Assembly: GCA_902803625.1 (NCBI GenBank)
Contig: CADCQV010000265.1
Span: 1-21,627 of the forward strand
Direction: 5' to 3'
From: an uncultured Lachnospiraceae bacterium
Lineage (GTDB): Bacteria > Bacillota > Clostridia > Lachnospirales > Lachnospiraceae
DNA length: 21,627 nt
Positions 1-7,786 of the stretch are shown here, piece by piece. Numbering within the stretch: the stretch's first letter is position 1; every line of letters starts with the position of its first letter. Position numbers and translations under genes: made by a program. The notes under the pieces were generated by a model. The model worked only from the letters and a program-made list of their open reading frames with translations. It did not search any database and was not told the origin of the DNA.

Positions 1-14
1 TAATAATACAACAG

Positions 15-52
15 AGAGTAAAAAAAGAAAAGAGGATAATTTTTTGATTATC
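15..52 (-). terminator. Probable weak intrinsic terminator after xth
   Basis: On the minus strand, just after the exonuclease III stop, GATAAT (47-52) can pair with ATTATC (35-40) around a 6-nt loop. It is followed by a long U-rich run with interruptions. The stem is short and AT-rich, so termination would be weak. It is placed where the ackA-putP-xth transcript should end. Confidence 0.45.
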
Positions 53-62
53 GGAATAAAAC

Positions 63-830
63 TTACCTGACATCCAGTACAAACTCTACCGGACAGTGGT
101 CTGAGCCAAAGATATCCGTGTGGATCTTTGCGTCTTTGAGATATGGTTTCAGAGATTCCGATATGAGGAAATAGTCTATACGCCAGCCTGCATTGTTTTT
201 CCGGGCATTGGCGCGGTATGACCACCATGAGTAGACACCCGTCAGATCCGGGTTTAAGAACCTGAAGCTGTCTATCAGATGACCGTCCCTGAGAAGCACT
301 GTCATCTTTTCTCTTTCCTCATCGGTAAAGCCTGCATTTCTGTGGTTGGTCGCAGGATTCTTCAGATCTATCTCCTGATGTGCGACATTCATATCCCCGC
401 AGATCACCACAGGCTTTTTCTTTTGAAGGTCATTGATATAGCGAAGGAAAGCATCCTCCCAGTCCATCCTGTCGTCAAGACGGAGGAGCTCCTGCTTGGA
501 ATTCGGCGTATATACAGTGATAAGATAGTAGGACTCAAATTCAAGACAGATTATCCTGCCCTCCCTGTCCTCCTTATAGTCATCCATCCCGAGTGTGACG
601 CTTAAGGGCTTTATCCTTGTGAACACCGCGGTTCCGGAATATCCCTTTTTCTCGGCATAATTCCAGAACTGCGCATAGGCTTCGGGAATATCCAGCTCTA
701 TCTGCCCTGCCTGCAGCTTTGTTTCCTGCAGACAGAAAACGTCCGCATCAAGCAACTGAAACGCTTCACCAAAATCACCCTTGCCCACACAGGCTCTTAA
801 ACCGTTTACATTCCAGGAAATAAATCTCAT
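63..830 (-). CDS. xth: Exodeoxyribonuclease III (AP endonuclease, EEP superfamily)
   Basis: A 255-residue protein of normal length for the ExoIII/ExoA family, which cuts DNA 5' of abasic sites and removes 3' blocking groups in base excision repair. The N terminus MRFISWNVNG carries the metal-site Asn7, and LQETK carries the catalytic Glu36. TVYTPNS and CGDMNVAH lie mid-protein, the latter with the Asp/Asn pair of the active site. GSDHCPVEF near the C terminus supplies the Asp-His dyad. The ATG overlaps the TGA of the upstream symporter gene (ATGA), so translation is probably coupled. It is the last gene of the ackA-putP-xth run and has a weak terminator behind it. Family assignment is secure; placement with transport and acetate genes looks incidental. 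Confidence 0.96.
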   Translation of the reverse strand: MRFISWNVNGLRACVGKGDFGEAFQLLDADVFCLQETKLQAGQIELDIPEAYAQFWNYAEKKGYSGTAVFTRIKPLSVTLGMDDYKEDREGRIICLEFESYYLITVYTPNSKQELLRLDDRMDWEDAFLRYINDLQKKKPVVICGDMNVAHQEIDLKNPATNHRNAGFTDEEREKMTVLLRDGHLIDSFRFLNPDLTGVYSWWSYRANARKNNAGWRIDYFLISESLKPYLKDAKIHTDIFGSDHCPVEFVLDVR

Positions 831-2365
831 GAAGCACTTACCTTATCAAAAGTAGCTTTTATACTGTCCGAAGGCTCCGGAGTAATGAGGGACACAACCA
901 CATTGACGATGAAAGCCGCTATGAATGCGGGCAAAAGCTCATAGATCGCAAAAGCACCTCCCATGGGTGCTATCAGGAATTTCCAGATAAATACCATTGC
1001 GCCTCCGACTATCATACCTGCGGTTGCTCCGGCCCGGTTCCCTCTCTTCCAGAACATTGCGATCAGCATTACGGGACCAAAGGCTGCACCGAAGCCCGCC
1101 CAGGCAAAGGATATTACCCGGAATACGCTGCTGTTCGGGTTCCAGGCAAGGAAAACTGCGATGACCGCTATAATGCAGACCGTAACTCTGGCTATGACCA
1201 TGGAGGTCTCCTTCTTTATCTTTATCCCAAGGAAATCCTTCAGGAGATCCTCGGACATACTGCTGGATGCCGCAAGAAGCTGGGAATCCGCTGTCGACAT
1301 AGTCGCTGCAAGGATACCTGCCATTACTATTCCCGCTATTATTGAGAAGAGGAGCCCGAATCTGCTCATCAGATCTGCAGTCTTTATTATTACGGTTTCG
1401 GAATCTGCGCTGTTTTCCAGCACGGGGATCTTTCCCGCCTTGGAAAGACCGTTTCCGACAATTCCGATAAATACCGCAACAGACATAGATACAAGAGCCC
1501 AGACTGCTGCGATCCTGCGTGATATCTTGATCTCCTCCGGATTACGGATAGCCATGAAACGAAGCAGGATATGGGGCATTCCGAAATACCCGAGACCCCA
1601 GGCAAGGGTTGAAACTATTGACAGAAAGCCGAAGCTTCCTGCAGCGCCGGCCGAGGGATCATAGCCCTTCGTCAGATCCAGATAACCCGGGAGAGAAGCT
1701 GCATTATCCATTACCGCATTAACCCCTCCGGCCTGGGTTATTCCGAATATCATGATAAAGATCAGAGCTGCTGTCATTACTATGGACTGGATGAGATCCG
1801 TAGTGGATACCGCAAGGAATCCTCCCAGCACCGTATAGCCGATGATGACTACCGCTCCTATTATCATCGATACGTGGTAATCCCAGCCAAAGAGGCTGTT
1901 AAACAGCGTTCCTACAGCCTTAAAGCCCGAAGCCGTATAGGGAATGAAGAAGATAAGTATAACAAGGGCAGCTATCATTGAAAGTATATGCCTGCTGTCT
2001 TCATATCTCCTTGAAAAGAAGTCGGGTACAGTATTGGCTCCCAGAGTCTCTGAGTAAACCCTGAGTTTTCGCGCGACCAGAAGGAAATTCAGATAGGTCC
2101 CTGCTGCAAGCCCTATAACCGTCCAGCCTACCTCCGCAACTCCGCATAGATAAGCAAGCCCCGGAAGACCCATCAAAAGATAGGAGCTCATGTCCGACGC
2201 CTCCGCACTCATTGCGGTAACTACCGGATGCAGTGCCCTTCCTCCAAGATAAAAATTCTCCGTGTCGCCTGCGCTGCCCTTTCTGCTGTAGTAGACTCCG
2301 ATATAGATCGTAAGCGCAAGATAGCAGATAATGGCAAGCAGGACGCAAATACTTGATCCTGTCAT
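827..2365 (-). CDS. putP: Sodium/solute symporter, sodium:proline symporter type (SSS family)
   Basis: A 512-residue, almost entirely hydrophobic protein of the length and 13-helix pattern expected of PutP-type sodium:solute symporters in the cytoplasmic membrane. The first loop has YLGGRALHPVVTAMSAEASD followed by MSSYLLMGLPG, the conserved segment of this family that contributes to sodium and substrate binding. Family-typical stretches recur at ALGYFG-like and AGILAATMSTADSQLL positions. The ATG is preceded by AGGAGAGG and a closer GGAG. It starts 23 nt after the acetate kinase stop and ends overlapping xth by 4 nt, so it is probably co-transcribed. Proline is the most likely substrate by overall resemblance; another amino or organic acid cannot be excluded. 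Confidence 0.9.
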   Translation of the reverse strand: MTGSSICVLLAIICYLALTIYIGVYYSRKGSAGDTENFYLGGRALHPVVTAMSAEASDMSSYLLMGLPGLAYLCGVAEVGWTVIGLAAGTYLNFLLVARKLRVYSETLGANTVPDFFSRRYEDSRHILSMIAALVILIFFIPYTASGFKAVGTLFNSLFGWDYHVSMIIGAVVIIGYTVLGGFLAVSTTDLIQSIVMTAALIFIMIFGITQAGGVNAVMDNAASLPGYLDLTKGYDPSAGAAGSFGFLSIVSTLAWGLGYFGMPHILLRFMAIRNPEEIKISRRIAAVWALVSMSVAVFIGIVGNGLSKAGKIPVLENSADSETVIIKTADLMSRFGLLFSIIAGIVMAGILAATMSTADSQLLAASSSMSEDLLKDFLGIKIKKETSMVIARVTVCIIAVIAVFLAWNPNSSVFRVISFAWAGFGAAFGPVMLIAMFWKRGNRAGATAGMIVGGAMVFIWKFLIAPMGGAFAIYELLPAFIAAFIVNVVVSLITPEPSDSIKATFDKVSAS

Positions 2366-2388
2366 TTCTCCAATCCTCTCCTGAAATA

Positions 2389-3585
2389 TTACTTTATTGT
2401 TTTTACTACCTGACGGGCGATGGACATTTCCTCATCTGTCGGGATCCTGTATACCTGAACCTTTGAATCCTCAGACGATATCATCATCGCTCCCTTTACA
2501 TTCTTATTCTTTTCTTCGTCAAGCTTTACTCCCAGAGCTCCAAGCCGGTCACACACAAGTTTACGGACAAGGTAACTGTTTTCCCCGATACCTGCGGTAA
2601 AGGTTATGGCATCCACTCCTCCGAGAACCACAAAGTAAGAGCCTATGAACTTTGATATGGAATAGGAAAGCTTGCTTAAGGCTCTCTTCGCATCCGGATT
2701 TCCCTTGTTGTATTCCTCCGTCAGATCCCGGACATCCGATGAAAGCTGATCAGACACACCGTAAAGCCCGGACTGGGTATTTAAGATATCCATTACCTCC
2801 TGAACGGACTTATTCTCCTCCTTGGCAATGTAATTCACTATCTCGGGATCTATCCCTCCGGAACGGGTTCCCATTATCACCCCTGCAAGAGGTGTAAATC
2901 CCATCGAGGTATCCATGGACTCTCCGCCCTTCACTGCACAGATCGATGCACCGTTTCCAAGATGGCAGGTGATTATCCTGGTATCCTTAATGTCTTTCCC
3001 CATCATCTTTGCAGTCTCTGCGGACACATACTCATGGCTCATTCCGTGGAAACCATACTTCCTGACCCTGTCCTTTTTGTAGTATTCATACGGTATGCCG
3101 TATAGATATGCCTCCTCCGGCATAGTCTGGTGGAAAGCCGTATCAAATACTCCCACCATCTTCGTATCCGGCAGATACTTCATGCAGGCCCTGATCCCAA
3201 GCAGATTTACGGGATTATGTATGGGTGCGAGATGTGAACATTCTTCTATTTCACTTATCACTTTATCATCAATGATAACGGGATGCGCGAACTTGTCCCC
3301 TCCGTGTACTATCCTGTGTCCCACGGCATCTATTTCATCAAGGCTCTTTATCACGCCCCTGCCCTTATCTGTAATGGCATAGATAAGATGCTTCACCGCC
3401 TCATAGTGATCGGGAATGATCATATCCACGGCATCCTTTTCGCCATCACCGGGTATATAGGTGAATCTTCCCTTCTCTTCGCCAATCCTCTCGAAAAGGC
3501 CTCTTGCCATCACCTCTTCCGTATCCGTGTCTATAAGACGGAATTTCAAAGATGAGCTTCCACAGTTTATTACTAATACCTTCAA
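2389..3585 (-). CDS. ackA: Acetate kinase
   Basis: A 398-residue protein of standard length that interconverts acetyl phosphate + ADP and acetate + ATP, the energy-yielding end of fermentation in the cytosol. Family landmarks appear in order: INCGSSSLKFRL at the N terminus, GHRIVHGG (substrate Arg), VFDTAFH (catalytic Asp), YGFHGMSHEYV (catalytic His), CHLGNGAS, MGTRSGGIDP (catalytic Arg) and FTAGIGENS. The start codon is TTG (3583-3585): a strong GGGAGG lies 6-7 nt upstream and the reading begins at the canonical MKVLVINCGS. Phosphotransacetylase, the usual partner, is not in the window; the gene upstream is a thioesterase, across a short palindromic repeat. No clear promoter is visible in the 65-nt gap. 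Confidence 0.97.
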   Translation of the reverse strand: MKVLVINCGSSSLKFRLIDTDTEEVMARGLFERIGEEKGRFTYIPGDGEKDAVDMIIPDHYEAVKHLIYAITDKGRGVIKSLDEIDAVGHRIVHGGDKFAHPVIIDDKVISEIEECSHLAPIHNPVNLLGIRACMKYLPDTKMVGVFDTAFHQTMPEEAYLYGIPYEYYKKDRVRKYGFHGMSHEYVSAETAKMMGKDIKDTRIITCHLGNGASICAVKGGESMDTSMGFTPLAGVIMGTRSGGIDPEIVNYIAKEENKSVQEVMDILNTQSGLYGVSDQLSSDVRDLTEEYNKGNPDAKRALSKLSYSISKFIGSYFVVLGGVDAITFTAGIGENSYLVRKLVCDRLGALGVKLDEEKNKNVKGAMMISSEDSKVQVYRIPTDEEMSIARQVVKTIK

Positions 3586-3599
3586 ACGTTTCCTCCCTT

Positions 3600-3650
3600 A
3601 TTCAGATCCTTCGCTTCGCTCAGGATGACAGTTTTTTGTTTCAGATCCTT
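3600..3650. repeat. Short REP-like palindromic element, possibly doubled
   Basis: On the plus strand TTCAGATCCTTC occurs twice (3601 and 3640). The first copy runs into CGCTTCGCTCAGGATGACAG. Read on the minus strand the unit is GTCATCCTGAGC, GAAGCGAAGGATCTGAA, in which ATCCT pairs with AGGAT around a GCGAAGCGA core. The element fills nearly the whole gap between the thioesterase stop and the ackA ribosome-binding site. Similar TCATCCTGAGCGAAGCGAAGGATC units are, from general knowledge, scattered in intergenic DNA of many bacteria. It could also act as an mRNA-stabilising hairpin between the two genes. Confidence 0.55.
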
Positions 3651-4049
3651 CTACAATTTAAAACCCGTGCCGGTAAAGAGCGCTATATCCCTTCCCGTTT
3701 CATCTTTTACATCAACATTTATTATAGTGGAGGTTTTGCCGTTCTTCCTGCAGGAAGCAGTCGCTATAAGCCTGCGTCCCCTGGGGGAAGAAAGAAAATT
3801 CATACTGACCTGCTGCGCCACAGTGGGCTTATGGATGTTATTGGCAAGAACGGCAAAGGCAAAGTCTGCAAGAGTATAGATCACCCCTCCCATTATTCCC
3901 CCGTTGGCGTTCTTATGACTGTCTGTAAGGGTCATACTGCATACGGAGACGCTCTCATCCATTTCATCTATGACCATTCCGTTTTCTGTGGCGAAACGGT
4001 CTCCTTCAAAATACATCCTGGCTTCTTCCAGGCTCTTAAATATTCCCAT
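3651..4049 (-). CDS. PaaI-like hotdog-fold thioesterase
   Basis: A 132-residue single-domain protein, the size of a PaaI/YbgC-type hotdog subunit. These assemble as dimers or tetramers and hydrolyse acyl-CoA thioesters. The diagnostic stretch is HKNANGGIMGGVIYTLADFA, which matches the family helix (H-x-N-x-x-G-G-x-x-x-x-L-x-D). FLSSPRGRRLIATASCRKNG gives the following beta strands. I chose the ATG at 4047-4049 because AGGAG lies 8 nt before it; a TTG 27 nt further upstream is in frame but sits ahead of that ribosome-binding site. It follows the exchanger gene by 36 nt, so the two are probably co-transcribed. The acyl-CoA substrate cannot be told from sequence. Confidence 0.85.
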   Translation of the reverse strand: MGIFKSLEEARMYFEGDRFATENGMVIDEMDESVSVCSMTLTDSHKNANGGIMGGVIYTLADFAFAVLANNIHKPTVAQQVSMNFLSSPRGRRLIATASCRKNGKTSTIINVDVKDETGRDIALFTGTGFKL

Positions 4050-4085
4050 TTGTCCTTCTCCTGATATCGGGGTCAAAAGCTGATA

Positions 4086-5060
4086 TCATCTCATAATTGC
4101 AAATACCATGGTCCCGATATAGCAAAGCACCATAAATGCTCCCTCTAAGCGGGTTATCTTTCGTCCCGTAGCACAGAAGAACCAGGTAATAAGGCTTATC
4201 GCTATCATTATCAGCATGTCATATGTGGATGCAACGTTGGCGCTGACAGGATTAATGGAGCAGGAAACTCCAAGAATGAACATTATATTAAAGATATTTG
4301 AGCCCACTGCATTCCCGACGGCAAGGGAGGTCTCGCCCTTTCCTGCTGCCACAAGGGAGGTGACCAGCTCGGGAAGCGAGGTACCAACCGCCACGACGGT
4401 GAGTCCGATAAGCGTTTCCGACAATCCCAGGCTTCTGGCAATGTTCTGGGCGCTGAAGACCACTCCCTGTCCTCCGGCGACGATCAGACCAATACCGCCT
4501 ATTATCATAATAACGCTCTTCAGGACACTGATCTTTTCGGAAGCCTCCTCTGCTTCCGGGTTCTTGCCGGCTTCAATGATGAGCGATGCGAGATAGACCA
4601 CAAACCCCACAAGAAGGGCGATAGCCGCTGGTCTTACCAGAGTTCCGGTATTATCCGACATTCCCATTGTAGTGAACTTGATTGGAAGAACCCCGATCCC
4701 CGTTACGATCAGCACGAAAACCGCAGCTATTATGGACACCGGAAAATCCCTCTTTATCACACTCTCCTCCACCGGAAGAGAACGTATGCAGGCTCCTATG
4801 CCGAGAACCATCAGAGTGTTGAAAAGATTGGATCCGATAACATTACTTAAGGCGATCTCATTGGAACCCTGAATTGCAGCCGCAGTACTAACCGCAAGCT
4901 CCGGTGCACTCGTTCCAAGGGCAACCACCGTCAGTCCTATTACAAGACCCGATACATGAAATATCTTTGCAATTCCCGTACTTCCGTCCACAAAAATATC
5001 CGCACCCTTTATAAGCGCGATGAACGAAATTATCAATAAAACAATATATAAAAGCATCAT
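4086..5060 (-). CDS. Na+/Ca2+ exchanger-like cation antiporter (CaCA family, YrbG type)
   Basis: A 324-residue polytopic membrane protein with about ten hydrophobic helices and the two inverted alpha repeats of the CaCA superfamily. Alpha-1 has GLTVVALGTSAPELAVS followed by SNVIGSNLFNTLMVLG. Alpha-2 has GLTVVAVGTSLPELVTS followed by GNAVGSNIFNIMFILG. The acidic residue in each GTS-x-PEL motif coordinates the ion. A hydrophilic segment around residues 165-178 separates the halves. It probably exports Ca2+ in exchange for Na+, K+ or H+; ion specificity is not readable. Two tandem ATG codons start it. There is no Shine-Dalgarno sequence, and a -10 box lies 6 nt upstream, suggesting a leaderless transcript. 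Confidence 0.92.
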   Translation of the reverse strand: MMLLYIVLLIISFIALIKGADIFVDGSTGIAKIFHVSGLVIGLTVVALGTSAPELAVSTAAAIQGSNEIALSNVIGSNLFNTLMVLGIGACIRSLPVEESVIKRDFPVSIIAAVFVLIVTGIGVLPIKFTTMGMSDNTGTLVRPAAIALLVGFVVYLASLIIEAGKNPEAEEASEKISVLKSVIMIIGGIGLIVAGGQGVVFSAQNIARSLGLSETLIGLTVVAVGTSLPELVTSLVAAGKGETSLAVGNAVGSNIFNIMFILGVSCSINPVSANVASTYDMLIMIAISLITWFFCATGRKITRLEGAFMVLCYIGTMVFAIMR

Positions 5061-5066
5061 TTAGGC

Positions 5067-5096
5067 ATTGTACCCCAAAAGGTACATGCTTTGCAA
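5067..5096 (-). promoter_or_regulatory. Promoter of the exchanger gene, with internal inverted repeat
   Basis: On the minus strand a -35 box TTGCAA (5091-5096), an 18-nt spacer and a -10 box TACAAT (5067-5072) lie just before the ATG at 5060. Only six bases separate the -10 box from the ATG, so transcription should start at or next to the start codon. The spacer contains an inverted repeat, TGTACC - ccaaaa - GGTACA (5069-5086), that overlaps the -10 box and could be an operator. A further perfect palindrome ACTGATCAGT lies at 5110-5119. Confidence 0.6.
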
Positions 5097-5171
5097 CCGA
5101 AAAATACTCACTGATCAGTCAATATGTGCCAGATTGTGTCAGATAGCAATATTCATATACGCTGCCCGGTG

Positions 5172-5200
5172 TTTACGGATTTCAAAAGACGGGCTATACT
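5172..5200 (+). promoter_or_regulatory. Promoter of the YczE-like gene
   Basis: The -35 box TTTACG (5172-5177), a 17-nt spacer and the -10 box TATACT (5195-5200) precede the ATG at 5207 by six bases. The expected start of transcription coincides with the start codon and no Shine-Dalgarno sequence exists, so the mRNA is probably leaderless. It diverges from the exchanger promoter across about 75 bp. Confidence 0.65.
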
Positions 5201-5206
5201 ATAGCA

Positions 5207-5839
5207 ATGAAAAAAAGAATCCTAATGTCCCTTTTCGGGGTTATTATATGTGCCATAAGCGTGGGAATATTTAAGATCGCTGCTCTCGGAGTGGATCCCT
5301 TCCAGTCCTTTATGGCAGGTCTTGATGCTCTGGTTCCCATAAGCTTCGGAAACCTTTATGTCATCGCAAATGCGGTGCTGCTTATTTTTGCCCTTGTTTT
5401 TGACAGGCATTATATCGGCATCGCCACCTTTATCAATCTGTTTCTCTTAGGTTACATCACCCAGTTTACCTATGAAACGCTGCAAAGGCTCCTTCCTTCC
5501 CCCTCAATAGCGGTACGGATACTCTGTCTGATTTTCGGAATAGTGATCATATGCTTTGGTTCCGCTTTTTATATGACCGCGGATCTCGGTGTGTCTACCT
5601 ATGACGCTGTTGCACTTATCATATGCAATACATGGAAAAAAGGCCGGTTCTTATACGTCCGTATAATAACCGACCTTGTATGCGTGTTGACCGGAACAGT
5701 ACTTTTCCTCCTGTCCGGCGGAAAGCCCCTGGCGATACCTACCATTGCAGGGATCGGAACCATTATAACCGCCTTCTTTATGGGACCCCTTATTGAATTT
5801 TTTAATGTGCGGGTGGCAAGACCGTTTCTAAATAGCTGA
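5207..5839 (+). CDS. YczE/YitT-like integral membrane protein
   Basis: A 210-residue protein with about five or six hydrophobic helices and short polar turns. It begins with a lysine-rich MKKRILMSLFG. The GVDPFQSFMAGL segment after the first helix, and its counterpart DLGVSTYDAVALII after the fourth, are characteristic of the YczE/YyaS group of membrane proteins of unknown function and point to an internal duplication. The GGKPLAIPTIAGIGTII stretch is also family-like. No substrate can be proposed. It sits alone between a divergent exchanger gene and a convergent GGDEF gene whose stop is 20 bp away. Its ATG directly follows the promoter without a ribosome-binding site. Confidence 0.8.
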   Translation: MKKRILMSLFGVIICAISVGIFKIAALGVDPFQSFMAGLDALVPISFGNLYVIANAVLLIFALVFDRHYIGIATFINLFLLGYITQFTYETLQRLLPSPSIAVRILCLIFGIVIICFGSAFYMTADLGVSTYDAVALIICNTWKKGRFLYVRIITDLVCVLTGTVLFLLSGGKPLAIPTIAGIGTIITAFFMGPLIEFFNVRVARPFLNS

Positions 5840-5859
5840 GAGAATGGAATGATCAAAGA

Positions 5860-7299
5860 TCATACGTCAACAAATTCTTCCCTGGAAAGTCTGCGTTTTG
5901 CATCGGGATGACTGTCATAATACTCCTTCTTGTCCTGATACATACGTTCATCCGCTAGACGCAGCGCTGTACGTACATCACGGGAGTTTTCCATGACACA
6001 GCCTCCGAGAGAGAAGGAAACACCCTTGTACTTTTCCGCGTGCTCCCTGATCTCCTCGATCCTTCCCCTCATTTCCTCTTCCTTCATTCCCTTCACAATA
6101 ACTGCAAATTCGTCCCCTCCCGCCCTGAATATGCTGGAAAGGTCAAATATTTCCAGAAGAGTGGCCGCCGCATTGCGTATAAGCTCGTCTCCCGCATCAT
6201 GTCCCACCTCATCATTCACGGTCTTCAATCCGTTAAGATCCGCAAATATTACAGCAACACACTCCGTGCCCTCCTCTTCTCCGGTATCCATGCTGTCAAC
6301 CAGATTATTCATCTCATTGCGGTTCATAACCCCGGTCAGCATATCCCGGGAGCTTAAGATCCGGAGTCTGTCTATCAGCAGGTTGCTTCCTATTTCCGAA
6401 CCCAGAATGAAGGTGGTGAGCTCCAGAGTCTCCTTTATCCTTACGGAATCCTCAGCGTTGAAATTTATGGCCCAGATATAGCCGAGCAGACTGTCCCGTG
6501 AACGTAAGGGGAAAAGCACTATATTCCTTCCTCCGGCAGAGGTAATGGAATCATACCATTCCGGATTCCGTTCCTTTACCACCTCCATATCCTGGTCGTT
6601 TTTGGCTATCAGGCAGTTGCTGCCTGCGATGACCGTTTTTTCCCATGAGTCTGCGAGATGATAAAAGGAATCATCGATAAAGCTTTCCAACAGACGAAGC
6701 TCCGTATTTTCAGACAAGGCCTCACAAAGCACCTCGCAGGTTTTCCTTCTCTGATCCATAAGGAGCACACAGCAGTGTTCCGCACCACAAAGATCCCGGA
6801 TATCCCTTATGACCTCCTTCATGGTTGCCTTAAAATCATTTGTGCCCCGAAGCTTCAAACCGGTCTGCAGCACTGCGGATGCAAGATCTCCTGAGATATC
6901 CGACATATTTTCCGTATCTGCTTCTGCATTTATCTCCATTGTATAAGTACAGTAACAGATATTTCCGTCATCCGGTTCCAGGGGAAGGAAGGTCATATTG
7001 AACCATACATTCATCCGGTCCGGATGAACGTATGAATGCAGACATTTTTTTAAGACGGCAGAGCGGTAGCAGTAATCCTCGAAATTCAGATCTCTGGTGA
7101 TGTAATCGGTGTATTCGCTGTTCGGAATAAAGGTATTATTCAACATTGTAGTTCCGGGAACAGGCTGCTCTACACTGGCAATATACGCTTTGTTTCCGGC
7201 CACCAGCCGGATCTTCCCGTATCTTCCATTATCAAGCTTTTCAACTGACACCACACAGGTCATTGCGGCAAAACCGTCACATATCGCCTGAAAATCCAT
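5860..7299 (-). CDS. Diguanylate cyclase with N-terminal sensory region (GAF-like + GGDEF)
   Basis: A 479-residue soluble protein. The C-terminal domain (about 320-460) is a GGDEF domain: DMLTGVMNRN opens it, FADLNGLKTVND and VGHDAGDE bind metal and nucleotide, and RAGGDEFAVI (GGDEF at 394-398) is intact, so it should make cyclic di-GMP from two GTP. The allosteric I-site (RxxD upstream of GGDEF) is not present, so product inhibition is probably absent. Residues about 140-310 look like a GAF domain, with DLCGAEHCCVLLMD and IVLFPLRSRDSLLGYIWA. Residues 1-125 resemble a PAS-like input. It begins with ATG behind AGGAG and follows a small membrane protein gene by 32 nt. The input signal is unknown. 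Confidence 0.9.
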   Translation of the reverse strand: MDFQAICDGFAAMTCVVSVEKLDNGRYGKIRLVAGNKAYIASVEQPVPGTTMLNNTFIPNSEYTDYITRDLNFEDYCYRSAVLKKCLHSYVHPDRMNVWFNMTFLPLEPDDGNICYCTYTMEINAEADTENMSDISGDLASAVLQTGLKLRGTNDFKATMKEVIRDIRDLCGAEHCCVLLMDQRRKTCEVLCEALSENTELRLLESFIDDSFYHLADSWEKTVIAGSNCLIAKNDQDMEVVKERNPEWYDSITSAGGRNIVLFPLRSRDSLLGYIWAINFNAEDSVRIKETLELTTFILGSEIGSNLLIDRLRILSSRDMLTGVMNRNEMNNLVDSMDTGEEEGTECVAVIFADLNGLKTVNDEVGHDAGDELIRNAAATLLEIFDLSSIFRAGGDEFAVIVKGMKEEEMRGRIEEIREHAEKYKGVSFSLGGCVMENSRDVRTALRLADERMYQDKKEYYDSHPDAKRRLSREEFVDV

Positions 7300-7331
7300 A
7301 TGGTTCTCCTCTATATCCGTTTTTCCGAGGT

Positions 7332-7766
7332 TTATTTTATAGTCTCACCGTATTTTTCATACAGCTCATATAGCCTTGCCATATCCTCGGCGCTGACCTT
7401 ATCCTTCATCGCCTCTGCTGTTGCTTTTATGTCTCCGCCGTTATTCTTATATATCTCCAGAGCCTCAGACAATAAGCCCTGATCCGCATATTGATTTATT
7501 ATAATATCGACTTCCTCTGCGTCTTCCTCTGACATCTGGCTCTTTATATCGTCAATGGTTTTGTCCGTTCCGGTTTCCTTCTGAATAACCGTCTCCACCG
7601 CTTTTTTCGTGATCTCGCGGTTTACCTTCTGTGTGACCGGATTGGAATTCACCCCGTTACCGGTAATGACCATGAATGCCAGAAGCGCAACCGACAAAAG
7701 AACCGCTGCGATTATGATTATTAATAAAAAGCCAGTACTCGAACCTTTTTTCCTTCTCCCGGACAT
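7332..7766 (-). CDS. Small single-pass membrane protein of unknown function
   Basis: A 144-residue protein that I do not recognise. A basic N terminus (MSGRRKKG) precedes one strong transmembrane helix at about residues 13-34 (FLLIIIIAAVLLSVALLAFM). About 105 helical, acidic, external residues follow, containing SEEDAEEVDIIINQYADQG and ending DMARLYELYEKYGETIK. The basic start predicts an N-in, C-out topology. No cysteine, catalytic signature or cell-wall anchor is visible. It lies between a PfpI-type gene (20 nt upstream) and a GGDEF gene (32 nt downstream) and is probably co-transcribed with both. The ribosome-binding site is weak. Confidence 0.75.
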   Translation of the reverse strand: MSGRRKKGSSTGFLLIIIIAAVLLSVALLAFMVITGNGVNSNPVTQKVNREITKKAVETVIQKETGTDKTIDDIKSQMSEEDAEEVDIIINQYADQGLLSEALEIYKNNGGDIKATAEAMKDKVSAEDMARLYELYEKYGETIK

Positions 7767-7786
7767 AATAATGCGATCAACCCTTT

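Noticed and set aside
4062..4087. Direct repeat of TGATATC between the exchanger and thioesterase genes
   Set aside because: Seven bases only, partly inside the exchanger stop region; could be chance and no promoter is visible beside it.
5849..5863. ATGATC-aaa-GATCAT hairpin between the convergent YczE and GGDEF genes
   Set aside because: Six bp of AT-rich stem with no T run on either side; too weak to call a terminator.
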